Positions 8,512 through 18,214 of a stretch of 64,000 nt of DNA are shown in pieces (the first letter of the stretch is position 1; each line of letters opens with the position of its first letter). The position numbers were made by a program, and so were the translations under genes. The notes beneath the pieces are model-generated. The model searched no databases. It was not told the DNA's origin and was given only the letters and a program-made list of their open reading frames with translations. The stretch is from VSJD01 sp964617825 (GTDB lineage: Bacteria; Verrucomicrobiota; Kiritimatiellia; JAAZAB01): the NCBI GenBank assembly GCA_964617825.1, contig CAZTWL010000001.1, forward strand, positions 62,001 through 126,000, read 5' to 3'.

Positions 8512-10854
8512 TTACGGAACCCTTATGTCGTATATCTTATTCGGACCAGCGGCAAACTCTCCCTGCCGCAACGCCACTTTCTTCCCCGCCTGCCTGACAA
8601 TTAAAGGAAAGCGATATGACAAACGGCACGGATTTCCGCACAGGGACTTAAGCCTGGCCCGGCGCAAGACGCCATTGCTCCATTCCAGATCTATTTCGAA
8701 TCCGCCCCTGGCGCGCAAGCCCGTCACCCGTCCATTGCGCCATTCGCGCGGCAGGGCCGGCAACAGGCGGATTTCGCCGGCGTGGCTCTGCAACAGCATT
8801 TCCGCAATTCCGGCCACAGCGCCCAGGTTGCCGTCAATCTGGAACACTTTGCCGTTGAGATCGAAAAGGTTCTTGGTGGTGTGCCAGCTCAAAAGAGACC
8901 GTAATGTGTCCAAGGCGCGGTTGCCTTCCTGGAACCTTGCCCAGTGATTGATCAACCATCCCGCAAACCAGCTTTGGGCAGCCGAGTAAGCCCGACAGTG
9001 GGCCGCATGGTCCTGAATAACCCGGCGCATGGCCTTTACCAACTTGGACGAACTATTCACTAAATTAATCTGCTCACCGGGATAAAACGCATAGGAATGC
9101 CGCATATGGAAGGCGCCGTCCGATTCAACATCGTCAGTCCATTCCCGCAGCCGGCCGTCTTTCCCGATCTGCGGCGGCGCCAGTCGTTCCCTGGCCTGAA
9201 TCAGCCTTTGCCGGAAATCGCCATCAACTCCCAAAATCTCGCCGGCCCGGGCACAATAGCCAAAAATGTCCCAGACAATTTGCTGGCCCATGGCGGTCCC
9301 CAGACACGCATAGAAGACCTTCCCCTTCCATTTAAAGCCGTGCTCCGGGGTGACCGTGGGACCGAATACCAGCCAACCTTTATCGGGATCCTCCACCAGG
9401 AAATCCAGACAGAATTCGGCCGCACCCTTTATGACCGGATACATCCGCTTGAGATACTGTTTGTCACCCCCGAACTCGTAATGTTCCCACAAGTGACGGC
9501 AGAGCCACGCGCCCCCTTCGGGAAAGAGTCCCCACTTGATATTTCCGCCCGGCGAAGTGTATCCCCATACATTGGATGCCAGATTCGCGCACCAACCTTT
9601 GGCCTGAAAACGTTTTCGGGCCGTCTTTTCGCCTGGAGCGCTCAAGGAAGCAATGTAGTTCAATAACGGCAGATGGCATTCGGAAAGGTTCGTTGTTTCC
9701 GTCGGCCAGTAATTCATCTGCAGGTTGAGATTAAGATGATAGTCGCAGTTCCAGGGCGGGTGATAATAGTCGCTCCACAGCCCCTGAAGGTTTGACGGCA
9801 GGCATCCGCTGCGCGAACTTGAAATCATGAGATAACGGCCATACTGAAAATACATCGCCATGAACTGCGGGTCTTTTTCTCCGCGGCGCAGGGCCTCGAG
9901 ACGCTGGTCGGCGGGAACCTGGTCCGCGCCAGCAGCGGCCGGCCCAAGCTCCAAGGTCACACGGCGGAAGAGTTTTTGGTAATCCGCAATATGCCGCTTT
10001 TTCAGGTCGTCATAGGAGCGCTTCAAGGCATTGTTCAACTGTGCCTCACTCAAACGGCCAGGATCTTTTCCCTCGAAATCCGTATTGGCCGCCAGGATGA
10101 TCAGAACTTCGTCCGCTCCTTGAACCCGCAATCCGTTGTCTTCCGCCTTAATGCTGCCGCCTTTGGACAGCACGACGGCGCGGCAATCAAATCTCATCCT
10201 CCGGCCGCCAGACAAACGCCCTTGCATAACGATTTTATTTGAGCCGGACAGCCGCGTTCCGGCCTCCAGTTCCCGGCGCAGCCTGATCGCAACATCAATG
10301 CTTCCCCTCCGATTGCCCCGGATTCTGGCGACTAGAACCTGGTCAGGGAAGCTGGCGAAGATTTCCCGCTCATAGCGCGCGTTAGCCGCGTTAGTTGTCG
10401 GATAGGGCGGCGAAGGCGCAACATAGTTGACGCGGCAAAGCGCCGTGTCCAAGTCCAGCTCCCGGCGATAGGCGGAAGGCTGCCACCAGCCTTTCCCGGA
10501 AAAACACAGGGAAAGCTCGCTCAATGGCTGGTATAAGCCGAACAAATTATGCGCATAATTGCGCCGGTAACACAGGTGCTTCACGGCCAGTTTGTGCGCG
10601 GCCGCATATTGTTTTGCCAGAAGAAGGCGGCGGATTTCCAACACATGCCGGCCGGCGGCCGGGTCATGAGCATCAGCATCCTGCGGACCGCCGCTCCAAA
10701 GACTGATTTCATTGAGCGCAAGGGTTTCTTTTTCGACGCCGCCATAAATCATGGCGCCGAGCCGACCGTTACCGATCGGCAGCGCTTCGAGCCAGTTTGC
10801 CGCCTGCCGGTCATACCAAAGCCCGTGAAATGTTTTTTGTATCCCGAATTTCAT
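8512..10854 (-). CDS. GH95 family alpha-L-fucosidase
   Basis: 780 aa, standard GH95 length. Family enzymes remove alpha-1,2-linked L-fucose (some members act on L-galactose) by inversion. Hallmarks seen: N-terminal LWYDRQAANWLEALPIGNG and LNEISLWSGG; the central NLQGLWSD, then LNLNLQMNYWP carrying the catalytic Asn pair; TPEHG with the general acid Glu; and DGNLGAVAGIAEMLLQS with the C-terminal Asp. No signal peptide, so it is probably cytoplasmic and acts on imported oligosaccharide. The ribosome site before the ATG is weak. With the GH42, GH32-like and DUF4838 genes it suggests use of a complex, possibly host- or algal-derived, glycan. Confidence 0.9.
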   Translation of the reverse strand: MKFGIQKTFHGLWYDRQAANWLEALPIGNGRLGAMIYGGVEKETLALNEISLWSGGPQDADAHDPAAGRHVLEIRRLLLAKQYAAAHKLAVKHLCYRRNYAHNLFGLYQPLSELSLCFSGKGWWQPSAYRRELDLDTALCRVNYVAPSPPYPTTNAANARYEREIFASFPDQVLVARIRGNRRGSIDVAIRLRRELEAGTRLSGSNKIVMQGRLSGGRRMRFDCRAVVLSKGGSIKAEDNGLRVQGADEVLIILAANTDFEGKDPGRLSEAQLNNALKRSYDDLKKRHIADYQKLFRRVTLELGPAAAGADQVPADQRLEALRRGEKDPQFMAMYFQYGRYLMISSSRSGCLPSNLQGLWSDYYHPPWNCDYHLNLNLQMNYWPTETTNLSECHLPLLNYIASLSAPGEKTARKRFQAKGWCANLASNVWGYTSPGGNIKWGLFPEGGAWLCRHLWEHYEFGGDKQYLKRMYPVIKGAAEFCLDFLVEDPDKGWLVFGPTVTPEHGFKWKGKVFYACLGTAMGQQIVWDIFGYCARAGEILGVDGDFRQRLIQARERLAPPQIGKDGRLREWTDDVESDGAFHMRHSYAFYPGEQINLVNSSSKLVKAMRRVIQDHAAHCRAYSAAQSWFAGWLINHWARFQEGNRALDTLRSLLSWHTTKNLFDLNGKVFQIDGNLGAVAGIAEMLLQSHAGEIRLLPALPREWRNGRVTGLRARGGFEIDLEWSNGVLRRARLKSLCGNPCRLSYRFPLIVRQAGKKVALRQGEFAAGPNKIYDIRVP

Positions 10855-10873
10855 GACTTCAACCTGATTCCGC

Positions 10874-10889
10874 GACGGCTTTAGCCGTC
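10874..10889. repeat. Short hairpin upstream of the GH95 gene
   Basis: GACGGC-TTTA-GCCGTC, a perfect 6-bp stem with a 4-base loop, 20 bases before the GH95 start. It may affect the leader of that gene. No T-run. Confidence 0.35.
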
Positions 10890-10998
10890 ACGCAATATTT
10901 TCCCGGATAATTTTGTTTTGGACCAGTTTCGCTCCGGATTTCACGAAAACACTACATTTTTATAAATCTCGAACGGTATTGCCATCAAATTTTATGCT

Positions 10999-11073
10999 GC
11001 AGAAAGCTTTACGACACTTTATGTAAGGGAGGGAAAAGCCGCATTCCGGGATCTGAAAGTTTATACCTGGTGA
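10999..11073 (+). pseudogene. Remnant of a second GH32-like gene (3' end only)
   Basis: These 75 bases match the last 75 of the GH32-like gene (3178-3252) at 70 positions, including the stop codon. They encode the same C-terminus with only two conservative changes (Leu to Val, Lys to Arg); the other three differences are silent. Weaker resemblance extends about 30 bases upstream, where the frame is broken. The excess of silent changes suggests the copy evolved as a working gene before most of it was lost. The rest of the 268-base gap between the GH95 and PPC genes holds only the small hairpin above. Confidence 0.8.
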
Positions 11074-11122
11074 TCGCGGGCTGATAGATGCGCGGGAGCC
11101 GGAAACGGAACGGGGATCGCGC

Positions 11123-13162
11123 TCAGGGCTTGGCGACCGCCGGGGGAGCGTTTGTTTTTGCAGAAGCTGGTCTTGGCGGGGGCGGCGGCGGATTGAAGAC
11201 GAAGGCATCCAGTTCCTTTGCGGGAACGAGATGCCGCCAGAGAAAAGCCTGCATCCGGTCTTCCGCCGGCACGGCCTCACGGACGATCTTGTTTCCATCG
11301 ATGGTTGCATGGCCTTCCACGATCAGGCTGACAGGTTCCTTCGTTTCCGGCAAAGTTGTCTTTATGGTTACCTTGAATACGGTCTGGGTTCCTTTCAGGT
11401 CGCCGCCTTGCAGCTTGAATCCTGACGGCGCGTTTTTCAAATTGAGCTTGATCGCGCCGGTAAAACCGTCCTGCCGGATGACATGAACGCCGGCGGAAGC
11501 GGCGAAATTGCTGCGGATGTTGATGCTGGAGGGCACAATTCGCAGGGCGAAATCAGGCTGCGGCGCGCTGAGGCGCAGGCGGTAGGCATACTCCATGCCG
11601 CCGTGCTGCTGGGCGTCGCCCAGTTGAACAAAATAAACGCCGTTCGAGGGCAAGGTGGCGCGGATGGAGGAATCCGCGTGGTGGGTGTTTAATCCCGAGC
11701 CGATATCTTCGCGATCGTCGTTGATCGCCAGGCAGTTGCCGGCGGCATCGGTGAGCTTAAGGGTGGAGTCCAACGGAGAATCCAGCCGGCGGGCGTTGAC
11801 TTCTGCGACAATTTCATTGCCAGCCTGGCCTTCGAAACTGAAAAAGTCGCATTGGCCCGGCGCCGCAATGCGCCCGTTGACGATGATCGGCGGCGTCAGT
11901 CGCTGTGCGGTGGCCGGCGTGTTATTGGTTTCGTTTTCCGGACAGTCCGGCAGGCTGTCCACGGCAAACGGTTTGGGGTTGGAAACGAGTCCGTCCTTCC
12001 CGCGCATGGTGATTAAGCGCACACCGGGCGTACAATTCGCAGGATCGAGCGTCAGATTCGTTTCCACGAGATTCCAACCGCGTATTTCGATTTTTGCCGG
12101 CGTGCCCGCGCGCGCGCCCAGCGGAAAAATATCCGTCACAAAAGGGATCTCGCCGATGGATATGCGGTAGATAAAATCCTCGCGTCCGCGGTAGATCGCG
12201 TCGTTGACCGTAAACAGGTATTCGCCGTCTTCAGGAATTTCGTAGAAAATAACCGGGTCAGGATTGAAGCGGTAATCGTCGTTGTAGGCCACTTCCTTGC
12301 CCTTTGCGTTGTAAAGCGCAAGCACGGGCTGGAACCAGCCGGGCACGGCGTCGGCCATGTATGGGATCAGTTCGCGCGCCTTGGCGCTGATGACTATGCG
12401 CTGGCCCTTGTGGGCCGCAAAACGAAATCGATCCACAGTGCCGGAATAGATCTGGCCGTTGACGGTGCAGGGCAAGGTGATCGGCATTTCCTTGTCATCC
12501 GTGACGCTCGGGGCGCCCGCGCCTTCCAGGACCATCATTTGCGCCATTTCCGTCCGTTGTTTTGGTTGGGCCCGCTCCAGGGCGCGCTTTTTCCTGCGGA
12601 TGGCTTGTTCCTCCTTGCCGAGCACCTGCTGCGGGCTGGTCGGCAAGGGCGGCGCTGAGATTTCAGGAACCTGGCCGACATAGAAGACGAGAGGATTCGA
12701 CAAGCCATACAGCGTTACCAGCCTTATTTCGCGCTCGCCGGGTTCGGCGTCGGGCGCGATGCTGACTTCCATGATGACGAGATTGGCAATGGCCCGGCTG
12801 GCGGGTCGGTCAACGTGGTCGCGCATGATGATTTCGAGCTTGGCGATCAGGTTCGTAAGGTTTGCATCGAGCTTTTGAGCCGGCAGTTTTTTCAGCTCCC
12901 GCAGTTGCTCGCCTAATAACGAGATTTCCTGATTGTTCAGCAACTTGTTGTATTCCACAAGCCGGCATCGAACGCCGCGGCCGGAGACAAATGCGCCATG
13001 GACGCCATCCAAGTCCTGACCGCCAAGCATGGCCTGGAAGGTGGTCCCTTGCTGTCCGCCGGCGGGATAAATATAACCGATATAGGCCTTTTTTTGGGCG
13101 GATGCTGCCGATGCCGCCAGGGCGACCAGGCCGGCAATCAAATATCGGAACAATATGCTCAT
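11123..13162 (-). CDS. Secreted protein with bacterial pre-peptidase C-terminal (PPC) domains
   Basis: 679 aa with a signal peptide (MSILFRYLIAGLVALAASAASA). The N-terminal part resembles IPT/Ig-like modules (YIYPAGGQQGTTFQAMLGG). Two PPC-type beta domains follow (about 230-340, and about 420-540 with FFSFEGQAGNEIVAEVNARRL and LKLTDAAGNCLAINDD). The C-terminus is rich in Pro and Ala. Such proteins accompany DUF1501 and DUF1549/DUF1553 proteins in Planctomycetes and relatives; their role is not settled. It begins 36 bases after the DUF1501 stop and is the third gene of the likely operon. Confidence 0.75.
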   Translation of the reverse strand: MSILFRYLIAGLVALAASAASAQKKAYIGYIYPAGGQQGTTFQAMLGGQDLDGVHGAFVSGRGVRCRLVEYNKLLNNQEISLLGEQLRELKKLPAQKLDANLTNLIAKLEIIMRDHVDRPASRAIANLVIMEVSIAPDAEPGEREIRLVTLYGLSNPLVFYVGQVPEISAPPLPTSPQQVLGKEEQAIRRKKRALERAQPKQRTEMAQMMVLEGAGAPSVTDDKEMPITLPCTVNGQIYSGTVDRFRFAAHKGQRIVISAKARELIPYMADAVPGWFQPVLALYNAKGKEVAYNDDYRFNPDPVIFYEIPEDGEYLFTVNDAIYRGREDFIYRISIGEIPFVTDIFPLGARAGTPAKIEIRGWNLVETNLTLDPANCTPGVRLITMRGKDGLVSNPKPFAVDSLPDCPENETNNTPATAQRLTPPIIVNGRIAAPGQCDFFSFEGQAGNEIVAEVNARRLDSPLDSTLKLTDAAGNCLAINDDREDIGSGLNTHHADSSIRATLPSNGVYFVQLGDAQQHGGMEYAYRLRLSAPQPDFALRIVPSSINIRSNFAASAGVHVIRQDGFTGAIKLNLKNAPSGFKLQGGDLKGTQTVFKVTIKTTLPETKEPVSLIVEGHATIDGNKIVREAVPAEDRMQAFLWRHLVPAKELDAFVFNPPPPPPRPASAKTNAPPAVAKP

Positions 13163-13198
13163 AAACGATCCGTTAATGTTTGTCGATTGCGCTTAAAA

Positions 13199-14596
13199 TT
13201 ACATGATTTCTTTCAGGCGGCCGGCCGATTGTGCGCCGGCTTCCCCGGGCGCCAGCACGCGGGCTTCGAGCCCGAGCGGGTGGGGCAGGCGGGTATCGGT
13301 GTCTATGCCGGCCAATTCGTAAATACTGCCGAGGAGGTCGATCGGATATACCGGGCGTTCTTTGACCTCTTCGCCTTTTGCATCCGACGAGCCGACCACG
13401 TGTCCGCCCTTGAATCCGCCGCCGGCGACCAGGACCGAAAAAACGTTTCCGTAATGGCCCCGGCCTCCATTCCACGGCGGTTGCCAGTCGATTTTCGGGG
13501 TTCGGCCAAATTCGCCGCAGCACCAGACGACGGTGCTTTCCAGCAAGCCGTGGTCGGACAAATCCTGGAGCAGCATTGCCAGGCCCTGGTCCAGTTGCGG
13601 ACATTGCCGGCGCATGGTCTGGACATGGTTGGCGTGCGTATCCCAGCCGCCCGGATAGTTGATGGTGATATAGGGGACGCCGGCTTCGACCAGCCGCCGC
13701 GCCACGAGGCAATCCTGGCCGAATGTGTGCCGCCCGTAGCGATTCCTCAATTCCGGCGTTTCCTTGGAAAGATCGAAGACATCCTTGCCCTTGCCCAGGA
13801 TCAGGTCATACGCCTGTTTTTCGGCGTCGCCGGCCGCCGCCAGCTGTGGATTGCCGCGCTGAGCATTACCCAGCGTGTTCAATGCGTGGAGAAAATCGCG
13901 CCGGGCTTTCTGGCGTGAATCGCTGATTCCCTGGGCAACCACGCCCTCCACTTCGAATCGCGGCGCATTCGGGTCGCCGCCCGTGGCGAATGGGTTATAC
14001 CGCGACCCCAGGAATCCCGATTCGGAAAAACGCCCCTGCGACTGTGTGATCACGACGTAGGGTGGAATCAGTCCGTTATATCCGGCGTTATAGCCCTTGA
14101 GCAGGGCGAATACGGCGCCGATGCAGGGATACGCCAACTGCTCGCCGGGCAGGTGTCCGGTCTGCATCAGGTAGGCGGCCGTCTCATGCCCGTTGTTGCG
14201 GTGCGTCATGCTGCGGATGATGGAATACTTGTCGGCTTGCTTTGCCAGTTCGGGGAACAATTCGCCGATCTGGATTCCGCTAACGTTGGTTGGGATCACG
14301 GCCTTAAGCTGCCCGGTGTAGTCGTAGCCTGCGTCCGGCTTCGGATCCCAGGTGTCGGTGTGCGACATGCCGCCCCATAAAAAGATCTGGATGACCGCCT
14401 TGGCTTTTTTCGGCGTCAGGGCGGCGGGTTGCGCGACGGACGCAAAAGCCGGGAAATTCAGACGGTCGGCGAGAAACAGGCCGGTTGCACAGATAAGGCC
14501 CCGGCGCAGTGCCTCGCGCCGGGAAATCGGCCGGCCGCTCGTGAGCGCCGCGTCGGAATCCGGCCGCATATTTTTTGGCCCGTTTGCGCTGTTCAT
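13199..14596 (-). CDS. DUF1501 (sulfatase-like fold) protein with Tat-type leader
   Basis: 465 aa from ATG 14596, which has AAGAGA upstream and puts the twin-arginine motif (ISRREAL) and hydrophobic stretch near the N-terminus; ATG 14671 would add 25 residues. The DUF1501 body shows FLWGGMSHTDTWDPKP at its start, HETAAYLMQTGH, and WCCGEFGRTP near the C-terminal third, an alkaline-phosphatase-like arrangement. It is probably exported folded through Tat. Function is unproven in the family. It is the second gene of the triad. Confidence 0.8.
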   Translation of the reverse strand: MNSANGPKNMRPDSDAALTSGRPISRREALRRGLICATGLFLADRLNFPAFASVAQPAALTPKKAKAVIQIFLWGGMSHTDTWDPKPDAGYDYTGQLKAVIPTNVSGIQIGELFPELAKQADKYSIIRSMTHRNNGHETAAYLMQTGHLPGEQLAYPCIGAVFALLKGYNAGYNGLIPPYVVITQSQGRFSESGFLGSRYNPFATGGDPNAPRFEVEGVVAQGISDSRQKARRDFLHALNTLGNAQRGNPQLAAAGDAEKQAYDLILGKGKDVFDLSKETPELRNRYGRHTFGQDCLVARRLVEAGVPYITINYPGGWDTHANHVQTMRRQCPQLDQGLAMLLQDLSDHGLLESTVVWCCGEFGRTPKIDWQPPWNGGRGHYGNVFSVLVAGGGFKGGHVVGSSDAKGEEVKERPVYPIDLLGSIYELAGIDTDTRLPHPLGLEARVLAPGEAGAQSAGRLKEIM

Positions 14597-14736
14597 GATG
14601 CAAGTCTCTTGGTTTGATGTTCCCGAAATATTACTTTTGTTGCCGCCGCCTTGCTCTGCCGCGGCCTTCATTAAAATTTTCCGTCAACTGACGGACCTGA
14701 CCTAAAAATCACAATCCAAGCCGGTCCTTTCGAAGG

Positions 14737-16383
14737 TCAATGCCGGTAAAGAAATTCATCGCTGTTGAGCAAGGCCCAGGCCAGGTCAATCCAAGCCTCG
14801 CGTCCGGTTGCCACGCCCGACTTGGCATACGTTTCCGCGATCCGGACTTCATCCTCGGTCGGAAAACGAGAAAGGATCGCCAGGTAAATATTGTCAACGA
14901 TCTCTTTTGGCGTGTGTTTGGGATTGATGATTTTTTTAATATGGGGGCCTTGTTCGATTTTGCGCTGAATGTGGCTGGAATTAAGCATGTGCATCCGCTG
15001 GGTGGGCGAGGCGCGGTTGACGCGCTCGTTTTCCATGCCGGTGGCGCGCGCGGGGTGGCCGAACAATTCGAGGAAGGGACTGGTGATGCTGCCGTCGGGC
15101 AGGGCAATTGCCGGCATATTTTCCGGGATATAGGTGAAGGGCTCCGGAATGGCGCTGGTGTAAAGGTCCGATGTTCCGGCAACCTGGTTAATGGCGTCAA
15201 TCAATACCTCGGCATCCAGCCGGCGCAGGGGATAGAACGCAAAATTGACTTCGGCCTTCGAGACATCCGTCTTGGGCGGGAAAGAGGAAAACTGGTAAGT
15301 CCTGGAATTAAGGATCAGCCGGTAAATGTGCTTCATGTCGTAGCCGTGCTCCACAAACTCCTTCTGCAGGTATGCCAGCAACTCGGGGTTGCTTGGCCGG
15401 TTATCCGGGCGGATATCGTCCGGTTCATGAATAATGCCGCGTCCCAGCAGCCAGGCCCAGATGCGATTCACAATATTGGCCGTGAACCAGGGGTTTTGCG
15501 GGGTGATCAACCAATCGGCGAAAACTTCGCGCGGGTCCTTGTCCGGCGGCAATTGCTTGAGTTTGGTCCCATCGGGGAATATGGCCGTTTGCGGCGCTTT
15601 GCGGACAGGTTTTGCGTCCGCTTGCGTGACGGCATTTGACGCCGGCTGATTTGTGCCGTTGTCCGTTTGCGGCGCGGCGTCCTTGTTGAGATCCCAAAAA
15701 ACGATTTCCTCCTTCCATTCCCGGGTGGGCTTATATCCAACCTGCGAGAAGAAAACTGCCATGCCCGGCAGGTATTTTTTCGGCCACGCTTCCACCCGTG
15801 ATCCCATGAAGGACAGCGCCACGGTGGATGCGATGCCTTCCGGGGTTTTGTTTTGCATGGCACGGTAGAAGTTTACCTGGCCGACGCGGAAATTGCTGCC
15901 GGAGGCCGTGAGCAGTTCGCGGGCGAACTGGTCATAAGGCATGTTGTCACGGAGGGCCGTCCGAATCCAATGATGATAAATCTGCGCCGCATTGGGCCAG
16001 AGGTTGATGGGGAATTCGGCTTTGATTCGCAGGATATCGCTCCATTTCATTGCCCAGTAGTCGGCAAATTCATCCCGCGCCAGCAGGCGGTCGATCAGGA
16101 GGCGGCGTTTGTCCGGGTCATGGTTGTTGATGAATTTTCGCGCCTCGCTTGCGGTGGGCAACGTGCCGATCACGTCGAGAAAGGCGCGCCGGACGAAGAC
16201 GGCATCGGAGCAGATGGCAGGCTGTACGCGGAGCTTTGCCAATTTGCGGGCGACGATCCTGTCGAGCGGGCTTTCCGGAGTTGTGCAGACAGGACTTTCG
16301 AATATATTCGTGTCCGATCCTGATGCCGCAATGGCGCCCATGATCGCCATGCCGCATATCGCCGAAATCAACGCAGTCTTCAT
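14737..16383 (-). CDS. DUF1549/DUF1553 secreted protein, short form
   Basis: 548 aa from ATG 16383 (GTG 16413 would add 10 residues). The ATG directly precedes a signal peptide (MKTALISAICGMAIMGAIAA). DUF1549 is in the N-terminal half (AFLDVIGTLPT, YWAMKWSDILR); DUF1553 is in the C-terminal half (NPWFTANIVNRIWAWLLGRG, ending NSDEFLYRH). Many planctomycete versions exceed 800 residues and carry a cytochrome-like N-terminal module; none is present here and there is no CxxCH. First gene of the triad. Biological role unknown; an envelope or polysaccharide-related function is often inferred from context. Confidence 0.8.
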   Translation of the reverse strand: MKTALISAICGMAIMGAIAASGSDTNIFESPVCTTPESPLDRIVARKLAKLRVQPAICSDAVFVRRAFLDVIGTLPTASEARKFINNHDPDKRRLLIDRLLARDEFADYWAMKWSDILRIKAEFPINLWPNAAQIYHHWIRTALRDNMPYDQFARELLTASGSNFRVGQVNFYRAMQNKTPEGIASTVALSFMGSRVEAWPKKYLPGMAVFFSQVGYKPTREWKEEIVFWDLNKDAAPQTDNGTNQPASNAVTQADAKPVRKAPQTAIFPDGTKLKQLPPDKDPREVFADWLITPQNPWFTANIVNRIWAWLLGRGIIHEPDDIRPDNRPSNPELLAYLQKEFVEHGYDMKHIYRLILNSRTYQFSSFPPKTDVSKAEVNFAFYPLRRLDAEVLIDAINQVAGTSDLYTSAIPEPFTYIPENMPAIALPDGSITSPFLELFGHPARATGMENERVNRASPTQRMHMLNSSHIQRKIEQGPHIKKIINPKHTPKEIVDNIYLAILSRFPTEDEVRIAETYAKSGVATGREAWIDLAWALLNSDEFLYRH

Positions 16384-16574
16384 ACCTGATTGCCGACGAA
16401 AAATTGTTTGCACGCAATAAGCTAAGTGCCGGACGCAATGCTATAAATTTTTTGTAAAAGTTTAACCTGCGCATGATTGCAAGGCAAGGTTATTGTGGTC
16501 GCTTGAAGGATCGATGGACCGGGCGCGCCGCAAATATCCGCGGCCATGCCGCGGGTTCACCTTCCGCTTTCGTC

Positions 16575-17480
16575 TTACCGCCGGTTTTCTTCCGGGTCGC
16601 GATAGGCCGGCATGGTCAGCTTGGCCTTGTCTTTGACGAGGGGCACGACGCCGGCCATTTCGCCGATCACGTTGACAAGCTCGGCGCCGGCAGGCACTAC
16701 GATCTTGGCATTATGTTCCAGGGCGGTTTCCATGGCCTGCAGCTTGCGGAGCAGCTGGGCGTTGCCGACAAAGTATTTCTCCGCAGCCTCGTTAACCAGC
16801 CGGATGGCCTCGGCGTCGCCTTCCGCCGACAGGATCTTGGATTGGCGCTGGCCTTCGGCCTTCTTGATCTGGGCGCGGCGCTCGCCGTCGGCGACCGTTT
16901 CGGTGGCGGTGGCGAAATCGATGGCGGCAATTTTCTCGTTCTCGGCCTTGACCACCTTGTTCATGGTTTCCTGAACGTCGCGCGGAGGATCAATCTCCTT
17001 CAGCTCGGTCCGCACGATCTCGATGCCCCAATGCGCGGTTTCGGACTTAAGCGTCATATGCAAAGCGTCGTTAATTTTACCCCGTTCGCTGTTGGCCGAA
17101 CGGAGAGTCAGCGTGCCGATGATGTTGCGGAGCGTGGTGCGCGCCAGATTGACGATCTGGTAGGAATAATTGAACACCTTATACTGGGAAGCCTTGACGC
17201 TTTCCTCATCCTCCCGGACCTTGAAATAGACCTGCGCATCCACCTTGGCGTTCAGGTTGTCGTTGGTGATTATTTCCTGCGGTTCGGCGTCGATCATTTG
17301 CTCGGTGATATCCACCTGGAAAAGGCGGTCAATGACGGGAATAATCCAGTGGAATCCCGGATTTGCAAAGCGCTGGTAACGCCCCAGGCGCTCAATGAGC
17401 CCGCGATGCGTCGGCCGCACGATGCGGATTCCCATCAGGAAGAGGACCGCCGCCACGATGATCAAAAATGGAATCAACAT
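16575..17480 (-). CDS. SPFH/band 7 (stomatin-like) membrane protein
   Basis: 301 aa. One N-terminal membrane segment (MLIPFLIIVAAVLFLMGIRI) is followed by the SPFH domain (GLIERLGRYQRFANPGFHW, ITNDNLNAKVDAQVYFKV) and a C-terminal helical region rich in Glu, Ala and Lys (about 180-240) that would form a coiled coil. This is the architecture of paraslipin/QmcA-type proteins that organise membrane microdomains and associate with proteases. AGGAGG precedes the ATG by 5-6 bases. No NfeD partner gene is adjacent. Confidence 0.88.
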   Translation of the reverse strand: MLIPFLIIVAAVLFLMGIRIVRPTHRGLIERLGRYQRFANPGFHWIIPVIDRLFQVDITEQMIDAEPQEIITNDNLNAKVDAQVYFKVREDEESVKASQYKVFNYSYQIVNLARTTLRNIIGTLTLRSANSERGKINDALHMTLKSETAHWGIEIVRTELKEIDPPRDVQETMNKVVKAENEKIAAIDFATATETVADGERRAQIKKAEGQRQSKILSAEGDAEAIRLVNEAAEKYFVGNAQLLRKLQAMETALEHNAKIVVPAGAELVNVIGEMAGVVPLVKDKAKLTMPAYRDPEENRR

Positions 17481-17690
17481 GATATTCCTCCTTGCCCTGC
17501 TTGCCGGATTGGTTTTTATCGGGTCTGCGTTTCGGCAGCATGCCGTCGAATCAGCCCGCCGCGATTTAAGCTGAATGATAGCCGATAGCGAATTTGATTG
17601 TCCATGGCAAAATGAACAGGTTGTTGTGCGGATAAAATATAGATGATATTCTGCCCGCAGTCATTTGTTTTCAACAAGGAGGCATTTTCG

Positions 17691-18188
17691 ATGGGCACCG
17701 GCAGCGATAAAAAATTGACCGTCAAGCTGATCAACGAATTGGGCCAAAAAGCGGCGGCCACCCCGCGCCGGCGCATTAACCATAATTTTCACGAAAACCT
17801 GGAAGACCCCGTCCAGCGGCTGATCGTAGTGATGAAGAAGGGCACCTATATCCGGCCGCATCGGCACGCGGCCGAAAACAAGTGGGAATTTGCCGTCGCG
17901 CTTCAGGGCCGCATGCAGGTCATCCTGATGAATGCCGATGGTTCGCTGCGGGAACGGGTCGAACTGGCGCCCGGCGGCCAGACCATTGGCCTGGAAATTC
18001 CGGCCGAGGCCTGGCATACCTGGCTGGCCTTGGACGAGGATGCCGCCTTTTTCGAATGTAAACGCGGCCCGTACAGCGCCGAAAAGACCAATGTGTTTGC
18101 GCCCTGGTCGCCGCCCGAGGGCGATGCGCGGGTTGCGGAGTATTGTCAATGGCTGGCGCGCGCCAAGATCGGCGAGCGATATCTGTAA
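17691..18188 (+). CDS. WbuC-type cupin metalloprotein
   Basis: 165 aa. ATG 17691 is chosen because AGGAGG lies 8 bases upstream; an upstream in-frame start would add 16 residues without a ribosome site. A single cupin barrel has metal ligands RPHRH and KWEF in the first motif and a second motif around EIPAEAWHTW. WbuC proteins are encoded near O-antigen genes in enterobacteria; the reaction is unknown. Here no O-antigen genes are next to it. It may share a transcript with the serine hydrolase 26 bases downstream. Confidence 0.75.
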   Translation: MGTGSDKKLTVKLINELGQKAAATPRRRINHNFHENLEDPVQRLIVVMKKGTYIRPHRHAAENKWEFAVALQGRMQVILMNADGSLRERVELAPGGQTIGLEIPAEAWHTWLALDEDAAFFECKRGPYSAEKTNVFAPWSPPEGDARVAEYCQWLARAKIGERYL

Positions 18189-18214
18189 TTATGATCTCAA
18201 AAAGGAAGTTTACC

